A DNA stretch of 64,000 nt from contig OX442320.1 of the NCBI GenBank assembly GCA_949358305.1, positions 8,758,259 to 8,822,258 of the forward strand, in the 5' to 3' direction. This document shows positions 1 to 12,737 of this stretch, in pieces. The notes under the pieces are model-generated. The model made no database searches. It worked only from the letters and a program-made list of their open reading frames with translations, and was not told the DNA's origin. The translations under genes and the position numbers were made by a program. This DNA comes from Strigamia acuminata. Its lineage: Eukaryota; Arthropoda; Chilopoda; Geophilomorpha; Linotaeniidae. Position 1 is the first letter of the stretch. Every line of letters starts with the position of its first letter.

Positions 1-597
1 TTAAAAAGGGTGAAACATGCAAGAAAACGGCAAAATCCAACCTTAATGGTCATAAGAAATGAAATAAAAAATTTCTCTAAAGGTTACAGAATATTTTAAC
101 AATGCTTTATGATAAGATCCCCTAAGTTTGACAGACAAAAACATTCCATATAAACTTTTTTAAGGTAATTCCAAAGAGATTAGAGAAATTTTTCATTTCT
201 TTTTCTATGTAAACGGTTAAAATCGAAAATTACAGTAGCCCGGACATAGGACTGGTTCCAGAAAGTTGTCCGGACTAAGGGGCTGTCCGGATGGGGGGAG
301 GGGATTTAGCATGGCTGGGTATAAGACAGGGGTCGGCAACCTTTTGAGATGGAAGAGCCAAAAGTTAGAGACGGAAGAGCCAAAAGTTACAATTTACAAA
401 ATTTCTCAGTTGTTAAAGACTTAAAGAGCCACTACAATATTAAATTAGGTCCCATACAGCCGCATCTTGACATCGAAAGAGCCGCAGGTTGCCGACCGCT
501 GGTATAGGACCTCCGAACCTGTCCGGACCGCAGAGCTTGTCCGGTCGGGAGGAGTCCTGGCTACAGAGCTTACACTGTATTTCAAGGTTTTCTATAC
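1..597. other. S1 3' intron or flank
   Basis: Apart from the hAT-like element I see no exon here. Short direct repeats of a tgtccgga word occur at about 240-300 and 510-550. The final S1 exon is expected further left. Confidence 0.5.
327..501. mobile_element. hAT-like non-autonomous element (175 bp)
   Basis: The ends are inverted repeats beginning CAG-N-GGTCGGCAACCT. They are flanked by an 8-bp target duplication, gtataaga at 319-326 and gtatagga at 502-509 (7 of 8 matching). An 8-bp duplication with CAG-starting ends is typical of the hAT superfamily. No coding capacity. It lies downstream of the last visible S1 exon. Confidence 0.75.
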
Positions 598-3058
598 TTT
601 TTAAATTGTAGAGCTGAATCCATTCAACTTTCCTGTCGTTTTGTTTCCTCCATGTTGCGTGTGCTTTTTCTCGCTCGAACAAAGCGTCGGTCACTTCATC
701 CGGGGTTATCCAACCATTAGGTCCTCCAGCATCCCCCACAATGAGTTTATAATCATCGATTCTAAATTTAAAAAATTATTAAAACAATTTTCTTATATTT
801 AATCACAAATCTCTATACCTAATTGCAGCGCTGTACACGGTCGTGTTATCAATGTTGTAAACTATCTCTCGCCTCGCTGAAGGTCCATTTTCACTTAACA
901 TTGACCACTGGTCAACACCATCAATTCCTGGCTCTAAAATTATTATTTTTAAAAATTATATTATTTCAAATTTACAATCTCACCTAATTTTCCACCTGCA
1001 AGTTTCAAAATCGTCGCGAACCAATCCACAATATGGAAAAGTCTAGAAGGAAATTTATTAGGGCGAATGTGATTGCGGTTTATATTTTGTGAAAATTTTA
1101 TTTCGCATAAATTAAAATACTTATTGCTAATGTAACCATTTTTCTTTAGTAATGGGGAATGCACAAATCCAACTGCACGCGTTCCACCTTCCCAAACGGT
1201 CTCTTTACCTCCTCTTAGTGGCCAGTTATTTCCTCCGTAGAAAACTTCACCGCCATTCTGAAATGAAAAAAACATTTTAAAAAATAATCACAAAATTAAT
1301 CTTTTTTGCGCGGTGTTACGTCGGATGTGAATACAATCAATGTATTGTCGTATTGGCCATTGTTTTTCAGCTCTTGGATGATATTTCCAATGGTTTCGTC
1401 CATAGCCGTTACCATCCCCGAAAAGGTTCGTCTAGCAATGTTTGTTTCGTTAGGATACATGTCGAAATATTTTTTCGGGACCTGTACAATGTGTTTTCGG
1501 TAATTAATCGTTTTGTGTTTGACAGGTTTGCTGAGTTTTCTACCTCGAGTGGTCCGTGGGGAGATTGTAAAGCGTAGAAAAGGAAAAAAGGATCTTGTTT
1601 GGAGTTCTCGATTACTTGGAATGCTTTTTGGGCGTACAGATTCTAGAAAAGGTTCGTGATTTTGATTTTTTTTTAAAAATCCATCTAGTTTTAAACTAAC
1701 CGTTGAATATGTCCCGTTGTATTGCCATTGCACGGTCTCATTTCCGTGTAAATTATAACCCCAACATGTAGTTCCTACAAGAAAAATATAATTAATCTTT
1801 TCAATTGGTTATAAGTTTATAAAAGTTTATAAAAATGGCCAAAATAGGACGCAAAAATGTGCCTAACCATGAATTTGTTCGGTTTTAGGCCCGTTTTTGG
1901 GTCGCGATCACGCTAGTACATAATGCATAAAAATTCCTTTTCTTTCATTTAACCAACTAATTGTGGTTGAAGCCACCTTATTTAAACATAATTTCGCATT
2001 TACTTAAATTTTGGGAGGTGGATGCTTCGCCTGAAAGTGTTTATGACACTTGAAAATCTGATCCACAGATTTAACAGTTCGAGGCGGCCATCTTGAGTTT
2101 TGTTGCAAAAACACTCCAATCGGGGTTTTGGTTTTTGCAGTTTTTATTGATGGTTTTTGGCTGTTTTTGATGCCATCCCGTTTATAAAAACAGTAAAAAC
2201 TGTAAAAACCGAAACTTTGAATGCGCCTAATTTTTTATTCATGTGGAAATGGGATATTTTCAAACCGTTGTATTCGATAGGTCTGTCGTGATTGTAATGT
2301 CGATTCGTTCCTGTGTAGAAGCCAAAAAACGAGTCGAATCCTCTATGAGTTGGTGTATATTTGCGAGAACAGTAGCCTAGATGCCATCTACATATAATTA
2401 TACAAATATATATCGGGTGTATATAAAATATATGTATAATTTTGACTAAACTGAACTTACTTTCCTACTAAATGAGTTTTATAGCCCAACGATTGTAAGT
2501 GCTGTCCTAGGGTTTTCAGCGATAATGGTAACCCCATTGGCTCGACTGCGCCAAACACGAAATGCTAAATATACAAATAAAAATTGATTCAAAAAAATTA
2601 ATCCTTATGGAAAAAAAAACTTTATTTACTCACTTGAAGTCCATAGCGAAATGGATATTTTCCAGTTAAAAAAGCGGCTCTTGACCTGAATTTTAAAAGG
2701 AAATTTGAAATATTTATATTCAGATGTGTATCACTTACGGAGTACACATGGGTTGCACGTAAGATTGGTTTAAAATGACTCCTTGTGTGGCTAGTTTATG
2801 CAAATTAGGTGTAATCATATCTTTGTTGTGCCAACTTACGTCGTTCCAACCTTTGGGTTCAAACATTGAAGTATTTTTTTTAATGATTTTGAAAATTTTG
2901 TTATTATGTTTCTTACCTAAATCATCAGCTACTATGAAAAGGATATTTGGAGGTTTTCTTTTTTTTAATGGCGAACTTAGCAATATGGAAGTAATTAATA
3001 CAGCAACAACAAAAATAACGACAAGAAATGTGCACGCTGTTACTTTGGTCAGATTCAT
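598..3058 (-). CDS. S1: arylsulfatase B-like, 3' end outside window
   Basis: Sulfatase hydrolysing sulfate esters; closest in style to N-acetylgalactosamine-4-sulfatase (ARSB). Exons: 3058-2917, 2850-2739, 2685-2634, 2564-2461, 2387-2266, 1774-1701, 1642-1544, 1481-1320, 1257-1121, 1042-984, 933-819, 761-598, giving 447 codons in frame. The terminal D-P-Y-E exon found in the other copies is not visible between 1 and 597, so it should lie beyond the left edge. The N-terminus ([11 protein letters not shown]...) has a long hydrophobic stretch at residues 8-28 followed by K-K-R-K, which looks like a signal anchor rather than a cleaved signal. Next come A-D-D-L-G, C-T-P-S-R (formylglycine site, split by an intron), [13 protein letters not shown] and S-D/N-G-G. 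It is the most divergent copy and keeps more introns than the others. Substrate unknown. Confidence 0.85.
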
Positions 3059-3315
3059 TTTGATTTCTCTATAAAGTTTCTACAAATGGCTAAAGTGCAG
3101 TCCAAATCAATTGCAGATAAGAAAGTGATCACGCTTAACATGTGAAATGCATTAAAAGATTAGTTTATAGCCTAAGATAATGATAAGATTTTGAAAATAT
3201 TTAGGAATTTAGACAAAATTTGGTAATTTTTATTTTTCTAATTTCTGAATGAAAATGTCAAATTTAGTAATTTTTATTTTTATAATTTCTGTCAAATTTT
3301 AATTTTTTATAATTT

Positions 3316-6300
3316 TTATTCGTCCTCTTCTTTTGGCTCTCTTTTCCCCGGCTGTTTCTGCTTCACAATTGCTTCTCTCCATGCAAGCAAATTAAAGGAT
3401 GGAATCTGGTATTTATTGCAGTCGACTTGTGGATTTCTGGAAAAAAAACAAAGTATTAGTGAGAGGTGTAAAAAGGATATATATAAGTCTATTTCTTCAT
3501 TTTAAGGCCACTGTGTATGAAAAATTTTAGAGAGGGGCATAGTAGTTACTATGCCGCAACGTAGAACTACATCCCGGCAGGAGTGGCGCTAGGAGGAGTT
3601 GTTGTCGTTTTTTGGTGTGTTTGCTATCAATATTGGTCTGTGGTAAGAGAAGTAAGAAGTGTGTCTTGCGCATTGGGTTATGTTGTTGATACATTGTTGA
3701 TTCCGGGGGCATTGAGAGGTTTGCTTGTGAGCTTGTGGTTAGGTTAAAGTTTGCTAACGATTGGAGTTGGTGCTAGTTGCTATTTTCGTTGCTGGCGCTA
3801 GTTTACAATTCTGCCAAAAAGAACTATCCTCTTAGGACATAGTTCTACGTCAAAAGTTACGGGGCACAAACTGTACAGTTGGCTTTAAACAATATTTAAG
3901 ACGTACGTGTTGGTGTTGAGTAGAAAGGCCAACGGTTGAATCTTACGAATTTTGCTGTTCAAGCATAACATTCCGGCCAAAGTTGATCTTCTGATTTCAG
4001 CCAATTGAGCTGAAATTAATTTTATATTTCAAATCAAAGCAGATGAGTAATACCAAATAATTTCTCATTGTTTTAAACCTTGTGTGAAGCCAACATTTTC
4101 TTCTGCACTGTATCTTTCGTACCAAAATCGATCTGCCAGTCGAATTCTTTGAAACTGATGAGCAATTATACATCTAAATGTGTGTCCTACTAACAGTCCC
4201 TGAATTGGTGTTTCCATGACACCAGCTGTGTAAAGGTCAACATCGTCCACATGGCTAATGACAAATAGATTAAACAATCAGAAAGTTCAACATTATTCAC
4301 TGTTGTCATTTTTAGATTTCTGACGTATACTAACTTGTATATTTCTTCCAAAGTATGCACATGTTGGCCCTCTATTACATCATTAAAATGTGAAAACTCG
4401 GTGGCTTTTTTCAGACCACATCTAGTTCTCCATTCATTGTACCCATTAAGCCCAATATCCCGCCCCCTTTGTACGTTAATAGCGTAAAGGTCCAATCCAG
4501 GTTTACTTCCTTTTTTGAATAAGTCCAGCGTCAACTGTTCGCGAGGAAATGTCTTGTTATTGCAGTTTTACAAGAGGAATAAGAAAAAACAGGGCCGGCT
4601 TAAAGGACTATCATACCTATTGTATGACAGGGTGCTAATAGACCTGGAGCCGGTCCTGAGAGATAACTTAACTGCTTCGGAAAAGTGACCATCCGGACAT
4701 TGAGAAGGTTCCAGCAATAATCCATTGAGTATGTAATCCAATTTAACCTCTCTGACATAGAAGAGGTGTGGGTTGAAGTAATAATCTTTGAGTGAAACTC
4801 CACCCTGTAAACGCCCATCTTTGAAGAATCCCAAGTGGTTCTAATTGATCAGAATTATTTAATGTTTTAACTCTGGAACAATGGATAGTAGTGATACCTG
4901 TACAAGACTGTGTCCAATTCTGAATGCGGCAGCTTGAAATGCACAGACCACGTTTGGTTTCAGATGTGGATCATAGTTATAAGTGTAACCTGTAGATTTG
5001 AGAAGGAGGCCATGGTTCATTCGAGTTTGATGGTCTAAGAAAAGTGGCAGGTATTCATTGAATGTAATGTGTTGAATCTGAGCAATTAAAATCTTTCGGG
5101 CTTCTTGAAACAACTTTTCATCGTCCCAGTGAGGGTTTATTCTAGTTAACTCTCCAGCTAGTCTGTTGTGTTCCCTATGAAGAATAACATGCAGAGTAGC
5201 AATGGGTGGCTGTTGATTGACTCGGTTATCACCTGTAAAATAGATAAAGAGTGATCAATGTGAGAAATAATAATTCTCCAATGGTAGCGCTTGGTTGTTA
5301 GGCCTATTGTGAGGCTTAATACTGTTAAATAACAACTGTAATTAGAAAATTGTCTGCGAAGAATGGGACGCGCAGTACGAATTTGGCATCAAGATGACCG
5401 GCGCAAACTGTAGCACTGGTCCTGGATTTTGTCGAATGTAGTCGAAACTCTTTATAATGAATCGCAAGAGACCCGAAAAATAGATTCGTTACACCGAAAA
5501 TTCGTTATATCGAAATTTTTTAACGTGGTGTTCTATGGCTGGCCAACCAAACCAGCCATTTTTAGGTATTTGTTGTATCGATAGTTCGTTATATCGCGAT
5601 TTGTTATAAAGAGTTTTGACTGTAGTATAATTTACCACTATCGAAGCAATATATCCCATTCTTTGGGTTTCCACACGTGCTACTGTTTCGATGTGGAAGC
5701 ATCTCTTCACCGTGAATAATTGTTGTTCTTAATAACCCATCTGTGTTTAATCTAATTTTAGCCAATGTTTCTTTGTCTGATCCATACACAAAGGAACAAT
5801 CTAAGGCGTGTGTGACTTGACTCAATGGATCTCGCCTATTGCCTAATGAAGATAAAATTGTCAGTAGGATTGGAATTATTTACAATCATTTTAATGTTAA
5901 CTTAGTTTGCAATCATCTGGCTGGGCAGGAAGCGCTCTTACAAACTCCATGCATGGTTCGTCACCATACCTAGGATCATCTCTTTGTAGTTTAATGGGAT
6001 AACAGGCCGGGTGTTGAAGCGAGGGATCAGCCAATACTTTTGGTGTGCAACAAGAAATCGTTTTATCCCCAGGTCCTAGAATATATTAGATATGCTTAGA
6101 ACATTAAGTGAAAAGAATTGATAAAGAGGTTTTAACTTGTAAAAACAGCAACGCTGCTGAGATCATGTGCAATCAGTTGACCAAACGACATTGCCATGTG
6201 AGTTATAGTTGGATGTGGTTTGTTAACTTCTTTTACGTAGTTTAAACTCATAAATCTTCCACTGGGCAATTCTTGTCCATTCTTAGCAAGCCTTGGTGAT

Positions 6301-8090
6301 TCAATACCTTAAAGTAAAAATTTTAGATTAATTTTGGGGTGTGCGTGTGAATTGCTACAACTCACCATCACCATAGGCAGGTTCCCCCATTCTTTGAAGA
6401 CCACTATTGGTTGAGCCCCAAAGTGGATGCAACATGTTATTGCAGGTACCATCTATGTTTCTGTATGGCGACAGACTGCAAACTGGAACTTCTCTACAAC
6501 ATGATTCTAATTTTGTTTTCGAAAGCGAAACAAATCTACGATCAGTTCCTTCACTTTAAGAAAGAAAAAAAAACAAAAGTTAAAATTATCACACCAGATT
6601 ATCAGGGCCGGATTTAGGCCTTGCAGGGGCCACAAGCAAAAAGGACCAGCCAATAAAATCCCCAGATCTGGTCAGGCTAATACCATGAACCAAGGATAAC
6701 AAGGACACGTATCCACATGTTCAGAGCGTATTGCCACTGATGGTGCCGCATATAACAAATAACAAACATGATTAGTTGGCAAGCAATGCATGAAACGTGA
6801 TTGCTGTCATCCAATCAGCGCACAGAACAATAAATCAATAGAAAATAACACACGGATACGTGTCCATGTTATCCTAGGTTCGTAGTAACACGGTATAAAC
6901 ATTTGCTCCAAAAAAGTACCTGTTTTTGAGTATTTTAGAGGCTGAACTCAAAATAAATCCATGATGTGCTGCTGCGAAAGCTGCAGGTGTTGTCCTTAGC
7001 ATATCCTGATGTAACTTCGCAGGAGTGGAAGTGAAATTTACTTCAATCTTTTCTAATCTTTTTTCCAAATCTGAAATCTCTTCTTCGGCTTTGTACATAG
7101 CATCTTCGTATACATCTGGACTCCTAGTATCTCTAAAAGATACACCTATATATTTAGCATTAAATTTTTGTTAAAGATATCCACAAGGTAAATGAATAAA
7201 TGAAATTTTGCTATACCTTCATAATAATTATTACGTGCATAGGGATAAATGTCCGAGGTAAAATCTTCAGCTGGACAGCACACACCGATGTCTCCATAAG
7301 GCAAAATGCAGGTTGAATATTGGTCTACTATTGTGTAGAGTGGATATGTGTGGAAACATGTACTTCTTTCTTGGCACAATCTTGTTATTCCATAATCAGG
7401 TTGACAATCACGTGAAATTGGATTTCTCAGTTCTGGAAGTGCTTCTACCTTTTGATTCACAGGTCTGGGTTCAAAATATTGTTGCCTAACAGGTTGGTCA
7501 ATCAAGTGTGGCCAATTAGGATGAACAATTAAGGGTGGCCTGTCATGATGACCAATTAAGTGTGTCCCATCAGGAAGAACAATTAAGTGTGGCTTGTCAG
7601 GATGACCAATTAAGTGTGGCCTGTCAGGATGACCAATTAAGTGTGGCCCGCCAGGATGAACAATTAAGTGTGGCTTTTCAGGATGAGCAATTAAGTGTGG
7701 CCTGTCAGGATGACCAATTAAGTGTGGCCTGTCAGGATGACCAAGTAAGCGTGGTTCAATTGGTGGAGGTAGAGTTGGTGTGGGGGGAAGAGGGGATTCA
7801 TATTCAAGATGAGGTTTGGGTCTGTAGACAAGTTGGCTTTGGGGCTGAACTTGATGATAATAGCCAGGTAATGACATATAATAACCAGGTGGTGGAGATA
7901 GAGGTGGTGGTGATTGAGGTGGTGGGTATTGGGGATCATACACTACTTGCGATGGATTGGAAGGGGCAACATAAGGACGTGGGTAGACTTTCCTGAAGTA
8001 TCCTTGTCCTGCCACATGGATGTTCACCTGGGATGTCACTGACCCTAAACACGTGAGGATACAGAAGCAGATGAGCACTTGTTCTGCCAT
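3316..8090 (-). CDS. PX1: secreted clip-domain heme peroxidase with His-Pro repeats
   Basis: Animal heme peroxidase, 981 aa. Exons: 8090-7217, 7130-6920, 6553-6366, 6307-6137, 6075-5902, 5842-5636, 5232-4898, 4840-4673, 4552-4335, 4254-4079, 4009-3907, 3436-3316. The start is the methionine of MAEQVLICFCILTCLGSVTSQ, a clear signal peptide; an upstream in-frame codon would bury it. A Pro/Tyr-rich stretch and about ten 9-residue H-P-D-R-P-H-L-I-G repeats lead to a six-cysteine clip-like domain (CQPDYG to GVCCP). The peroxidase domain follows: distal His in F-G-Q-L-I-A-H-D, R-E-H-N-R, proximal His in R-I-G-H-S-L-V-Q, and N-V-Q-R-G-R-D. All heme residues I looked for are present. The C-terminus is lysine/glutamate-rich. 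It is divergent from PX2, its head-to-head neighbour. Peroxidases of this type act in eggshell, cuticle or immune cross-linking; which applies here is not visible. Confidence 0.9.
5439..5624. mobile_element. pogo/Tc1-like palindromic element in PX1 intron
   Basis: The inverted ends read CAGTCGAAACTCTTTATAA, bounded by TA, about 185 bp in all. It sits in the PX1 intron 5635-5233, with its right end only about 12 bp from the splice donor. The internal palindromes (TTCGTTATATCGAAATTTTT) match the copies at 29,986, 55,730 and 63,914. Assignment to pogo/Tc1 rests on the ends and the TA flanks. Confidence 0.65.
6683..6890. mobile_element. Inverted-repeat element in PX1 intron
   Basis: About 27 bp at the left end (AAGGATAACAAGGACACG...) recur inverted at 6852-6888 with roughly 85% identity. 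The interior is non-coding. It lies in the intron 6919-6554. Superfamily not determined. Confidence 0.55.
7495..7750 (-). repeat. 27-bp coding minisatellite in PX1 exon 1
   Basis: About ten imperfect tandem 27-bp units encode the 9-residue H-P-D-R-P-H-L-I-G repeat in PX1. The length is a multiple of three, so copy-number change keeps the frame. Substitutions cluster at the D-R and final G positions; P-H-L-I is nearly constant. Confidence 0.85.
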
Positions 8091-8432
8091 TGTAAGGCAA
8101 TGATGGGTTGGAATGTATGTTTGATCATTAAAGGATGGTTTATTTGTGACCTTTGGGTGATTTGATGACGATTTGATGACTTTGAACATAAACATTCCAT
8201 TGAATTTTACAGTTCTTATCAAGGGCAATCACATATCGAGTTTGTTTAGATTTAATGCTAATTAAGGGAACTAATAATAAATTCAGGTTGAATTTGTTTT
8301 CAAAGAAAAGAATTTGATTTGATGCTTGAATTTGAGCAAACATCACGCTTAGGGAGAACGGAAATAAACATGAATAAAACGTGAATAAAACATGAATTGA
8401 ACAGTTTAATTTCGTTGTTTGATTCAGCAACT
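8091..8432. promoter_or_regulatory. Shared 342-bp spacer of the divergent PX1/PX2 pair
   Basis: The two peroxidase start codons face away from each other across 342 bp, so both promoters and 5' UTRs must fit here. I could not place a confident TATA box or initiator for either gene. Short near-direct repeats (atgaataaaa/gtgaataaaac) lie at 8369-8393, just before PX2. Confidence 0.6.
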
Positions 8433-11400
8433 ATGTCAAGTTTGTTTCTTGTGATGATTTTTCTCTTATCTTATGCTGGTGGACAACCATCAGCTGGTTT
8501 CAATGACCAAAGTCCACACGTGCCTATAACACTTGAAGAATATTATTCAACTCTGAATTCTTTGCCTGCGTTTCAACATTACCAATGTGCACCTCAAGAA
8601 ATTTGTGTGGAAAGAGCTCAATGTTTCTATATTTACAGTCTTGGCGTAAACATTGTTTCATCAGACACTTGTGAACTGTCAAATGAACAACTGGGTGTTT
8701 GCTGTCCTGTGAACACTGGACCTGGCTCTGATGTGCTTCCATTTGCAGATGATGACAAACAAGAAGGTGTAAAATGCTTAATTAATGTAAAATTAATATT
8801 TCTTAATTTTTTTTTTCTTTTTAAAAATTAGAAAACAAAAATATATTTGCACAAAACTATCTGGACGCAATTCAGAGAGTTTATCACGAAAAACTGCAAT
8901 TTTGGAGCATCAAACAAGGTTTATTTAATTTAATTTCACTTTTATTTATTTTATTTAAATTATTTTACTAGGTTATTCACATTCCCAAGTACCGGAAGCG
9001 CATACAAAATCTGTAATTTATGATAAGGCTCAAGTGAAAATCATAAAACAGTAAGATGAATTAAATCAGTTGGAAATTCAATTTTATTTCGATTTTAAAA
9101 ATGATTTTTCAGTTATGCTTTGGAGCAATCCGCATCACTCTATCGCCTTCTATGGAACCAATCGTTAAATGTCACTTGTGATGCGCCGACCAGATGTTAC
9201 CATTCGCCGTATAGAAGTATCGACGGTACCTGCAATAACATTAAATATCCAAATTGGGGCGCAGCAAATTCAGCTTTCAATCGACGACTTTCTCCTCGTT
9301 ATTCCGACGGTTAAAACCTCTCGTTTTTTTTCTTCTTCAAATTTATAATTTTCTAAATTTTTATTATTTCGTAATTCAATAGGAATGAATTCTCCACGAC
9401 TTTCTAAAGATGGGCACCCACTACCAATACCTCGTTATCTCAGCTTAACTCTTTCAAGCCCGCAATACAAACCTCATTACTCACTTAGCCAAATGTTGAC
9501 TCCATTTGGCCAATTCATTTCACACGACATTGCCGCGACTCCCAGTGAAACCAAAGGTAAAAGAATCTAAATATTGCCTGGACCCATTACGCGAATAACT
9601 TTGCGCGATTATTTGTTAAATTAATTCATTACCAACCGAATTGATCGTGATAATATTTACCGTAATACGGTACCAATACCATTATTTACATTTTTTTTCT
9701 CTAGGAGCAAACTGTTGTCACGATTACCGCCATTCCTACTGTATCCCAATGGCAGTTCCCGAAGGGGATTTGAATTTCCAATTCGAAAATGTCTCCTGTT
9801 TGAACTTGATTAGATCGAAATCATCGAGTCCGGAGAATTGTCAAATCAGTATATATACATTAAAAAAATGCTAAAATATGATTTTAAACTCGTAAATTCT
9901 TTTTTAAGGTGTTCAACGTGAACAGTTAAACGAGGTTACATCGTTCATCGACGGCTCAGCTCTGTATGGCAGTAACGAGGAAATTGAACATCAAATACGC
10001 TCTTTTCAAGATGGTGAATTCAATTTTTCCGTCACAATCACAAACTGATTATTTAATTAATTTCGTTTTTAGGTTTGCTCAAAATCTCTTCCTTGCATAA
10101 ACACCAATATCTGCCTTTATCCAATTTATCTTCGCGGTGTGGCGACAAGAGAAAGGGAATCCACTGCTTTCATTCAGGTGAGCAGCAAATTTACATAAAA
10201 AAATCGATTACTACGTTTACAAGGGAACAGTTTTCCAAATAAGTAAAAATTTGGATTTTATTCATCTGGTTAGAAACTTATTTACAGTTTATACAGGGTG
10301 TTCATTTACAATATTCCAGGTGTATTTACCCTTATTATTGGAAAACATTTTGAGCATTTTTTAAAAATCTTACTTGTTTGATTTCTGTAGTCATTCTAGA
10401 CCAGATTTTGGCCGGATCTGTGCGATCGAATGTGGCCGATGTTCGGCTGATTTCCCGTTCTTAAATGAATAATAATAATACTATTAATTTAAATAAACTT
10501 ACATTACGAATGCATTTTGTGATTTGTCATGTCATGTGCAGATTGAGCTCCGTGGCTGTTGAAAGCTGTTGACAGCTGTTGGTAATAACGCTGCTCAATG
10601 TTGAAAACCGTTTTCATCATTTTCGGAAAACGATGAAAAACGGTTTTTGAAAGCTATTTTAGAATTGAACGCAGCTAGTGATGCTGCACTGCATTACAAT
10701 TTTGTTTGATACTTATTTTGAGCCAACAAATAAACAGATTTGAAAATACCGTATTTTACCAAATAAGAGCCGCGGCTCTTATTCAAAACGGGCACTTTGA
10801 GCCGCGGCTCCAAATCGGGGGCGGCTCCAATTCGGGGGCGGCTCTTATTTCAAATAGTGGCCAATGTCAATGTTACGTTCATTGAACGTAACATAAGCCG
10901 CGGCTACTATTCGAGGGCGGCTCTTATTTCAAGTCGCCTCTCTTAGTCGCGGCTCTTATTTGAGGGCGGCTACAATTCGAGGGCGACTCTTATTCGGTAA
11001 AATACGGTATATATTTTTAAACGTTTTCAAGGTGATGAACGTTCGAATCAGAATCCAGGCATCACGTGTATGCACACAATATGGCTGCGGGAACACAATG
11101 TAGTGGCGAAAACACTTTCGCAGCTGAATCCTCATTGGGACGACGAAACAGTTTTCCAAGAAACCCGAAGAATTATCATTGCAGAGATACAGCACATCAC
11201 GTATAATGAATATTTACCATTGATTCTTGGTACGTGGAAAGAAAAAATAGAAAAAGATTGATTAGTGTACAATTAATTTGATTTTTGAGTAGATTTAACT
11301 TCGAGGCAAAACCACGAAGTTCTTTTAAAACCAACTGGTTACAGTTCCGATTATTCGCCGCATTTAAAACCGAACGTAATGAACGAGTTTGCGACTGCGG

Positions 11401-12390
11401 CCTATCGGATGGGACACAGCATGGTTCAGGACAACATACCGTTGCTCAGGAACGACCGTTACGTCTCTACCGTTAAGTTAGAAGACGCTTTTTTTAATCC
11501 CGAGCTGTTTTACGAGAAATATAACCTGGAGATGGTGATTGAAGGGTTCATATCCGACAGTGCTCAAGTTGTTGATAGAAATTTTGCAGCTGGAGTAATA
11601 TATTTGATGTTTTATACGTGTTTTAATGGTTTTTTAATTGGGTTTTTATTATCAGCTGACACAAAGGCTATTTAAGTCCGATATCCGGAATAATAAAGGC
11701 ACGGATTTATTGTCTATTAACATTCAGCGCGGACGTGACCATGGAATTGCCGGATACAACGAGTGGAGACAGTTGTGTGGCTTAAAATTTGCGTTGTATT
11801 TTGATGATTTTGTCGATGTGATTTCGCCAGAAAATGTCGATTATTTGAGTAAAATTTACAGGTATTTAAAAAAAAATTATCTATTTTTTTTGTATTTTTT
11901 AAATATTTTTTTTTTAGATCGGTGGATGATGTTGATTTATATGTGGCTGGGGTTATGGAACAACATGTTGTGGGTGGTGTTTTGGGGCCGACGTTCAGTT
12001 GCATCATTGCCGATCAGTTTCGGAGGTTTAAACAGGGCGATCGATTTTGGTACGAAAGGTTCAGCGAGAAGGAAATGGTGGGGTTCACGCCGGGTAATTA
12101 TTTGGTTTATTTGGATGATGTTTAGAAGGATTTAAACGTGATTTATGTACAGAACAACTGCAAGAAATTAGGAAAGTGACTTTCGCTGGAATTCTGTGCG
12201 AAAACACTCACATTTCACTCGTCCAGCCTCTAGTGTTTGTAAAACCAGGGCCAAAGTAGGTTATCTTAATTTTGTTTGTTGTTTTATTTCGGTTAAATAT
12301 TCGAATTTTATTTCTAGTAACGTGAAAAAGCCTTGTAGCAGCGAACATATTCCGGAAAAGAATTTGTTGCCTTGGTTACATAGAGTTTAG
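8433..12390 (+). CDS. PX2: secreted clip-domain heme peroxidase
   Basis: 760 aa. Exons: 8433-8766, 8832-8918, 8972-9050, 9113-9309, 9383-9556, 9705-9848, 9909-10013, 10073-10177, 11032-11229, 11293-11594, 11656-11861, 11918-12093, 12153-12255, 12318-12390; phases agree throughout. The start opens a signal peptide ([17 protein letters not shown]). A six-cysteine clip-like domain (C-A-P-Q-E-I-C to G-V-C-C-P) precedes the peroxidase domain. That domain has F-G-Q-F-I-S-H-D (distal His), the calcium-loop motif [20 protein letters not shown] (proximal His) and [15 protein letters not shown] lies at 12426-12431. It diverges from PX1 and converges on S2. A copy of its 3' end lies at 16,643-17,090. 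Confidence 0.92.
10178..10746. other. Rest of the large PX2 intron
   Basis: No exon seen. A strong imperfect hairpin lies at about 10602-10650, with arms around AAAACCGTTTTCATC. The rest is unclassified. Confidence 0.45.
10747..11009. mobile_element. Inverted-repeat element with GCGGCTCTTATT repeats
   Basis: The ends TACCGTATTTTACC and GGTAAAATACGGTA are exact complements. The interior is built of repeated GCGGCTC/CTCTTATT words in both orientations. It lies in the large PX2 intron 10178-11031, ending 22 bp before the acceptor. No coding capacity. Confidence 0.75.
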
Positions 12391-12737
12391 TGCTCGGTTT
12401 AGTGTTAATTTTTTGATTTTTGAGAAATAAATGATTGGAAACACTTTGGTATTCAAACGATTTATTCATAAAATTTGTTTGTCACATACTGTTGTCCGGT
12501 TTTACGTTGCTTAGATTTAGATTTTGACTTGAAATATAGTGAAGTGGAGAAATTATTTGAGGAATATTTGAATTTACGTGGTTTTAATCCGGCCAAATGC
12601 AGCTAGTGTAGTGTGTTTTCACATGGATATTGTTCGCTGTGTCAATTAGCAAGTTATTAAGAGTTTGGAAAGCAAGTTAAGGATATTTATTTTCTTTGCA
12701 AGTACAAATTAAAAATATTTCATTTGGTGATCCAGTT
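12391..12737. other. PX2-S2 convergent spacer with a sulfatase fragment
   Basis: Contains the PX2 polyadenylation signal. Positions about 12530-12602 match the S4 intron plus the start of the adjoining exon (tgaagtggaga..., then tccggccaaatgcag), a roughly 72-bp minus-strand sulfatase relic. From 12,600 on it matches the S3 3' flank. Confidence 0.6.

Noticed and set aside
8140-8228. N-terminal extension of PX1 to an upstream ATG at 8228
   Set aside because: It would put 46 polar residues before a clean signal peptide and occupy the shared promoter spacer.
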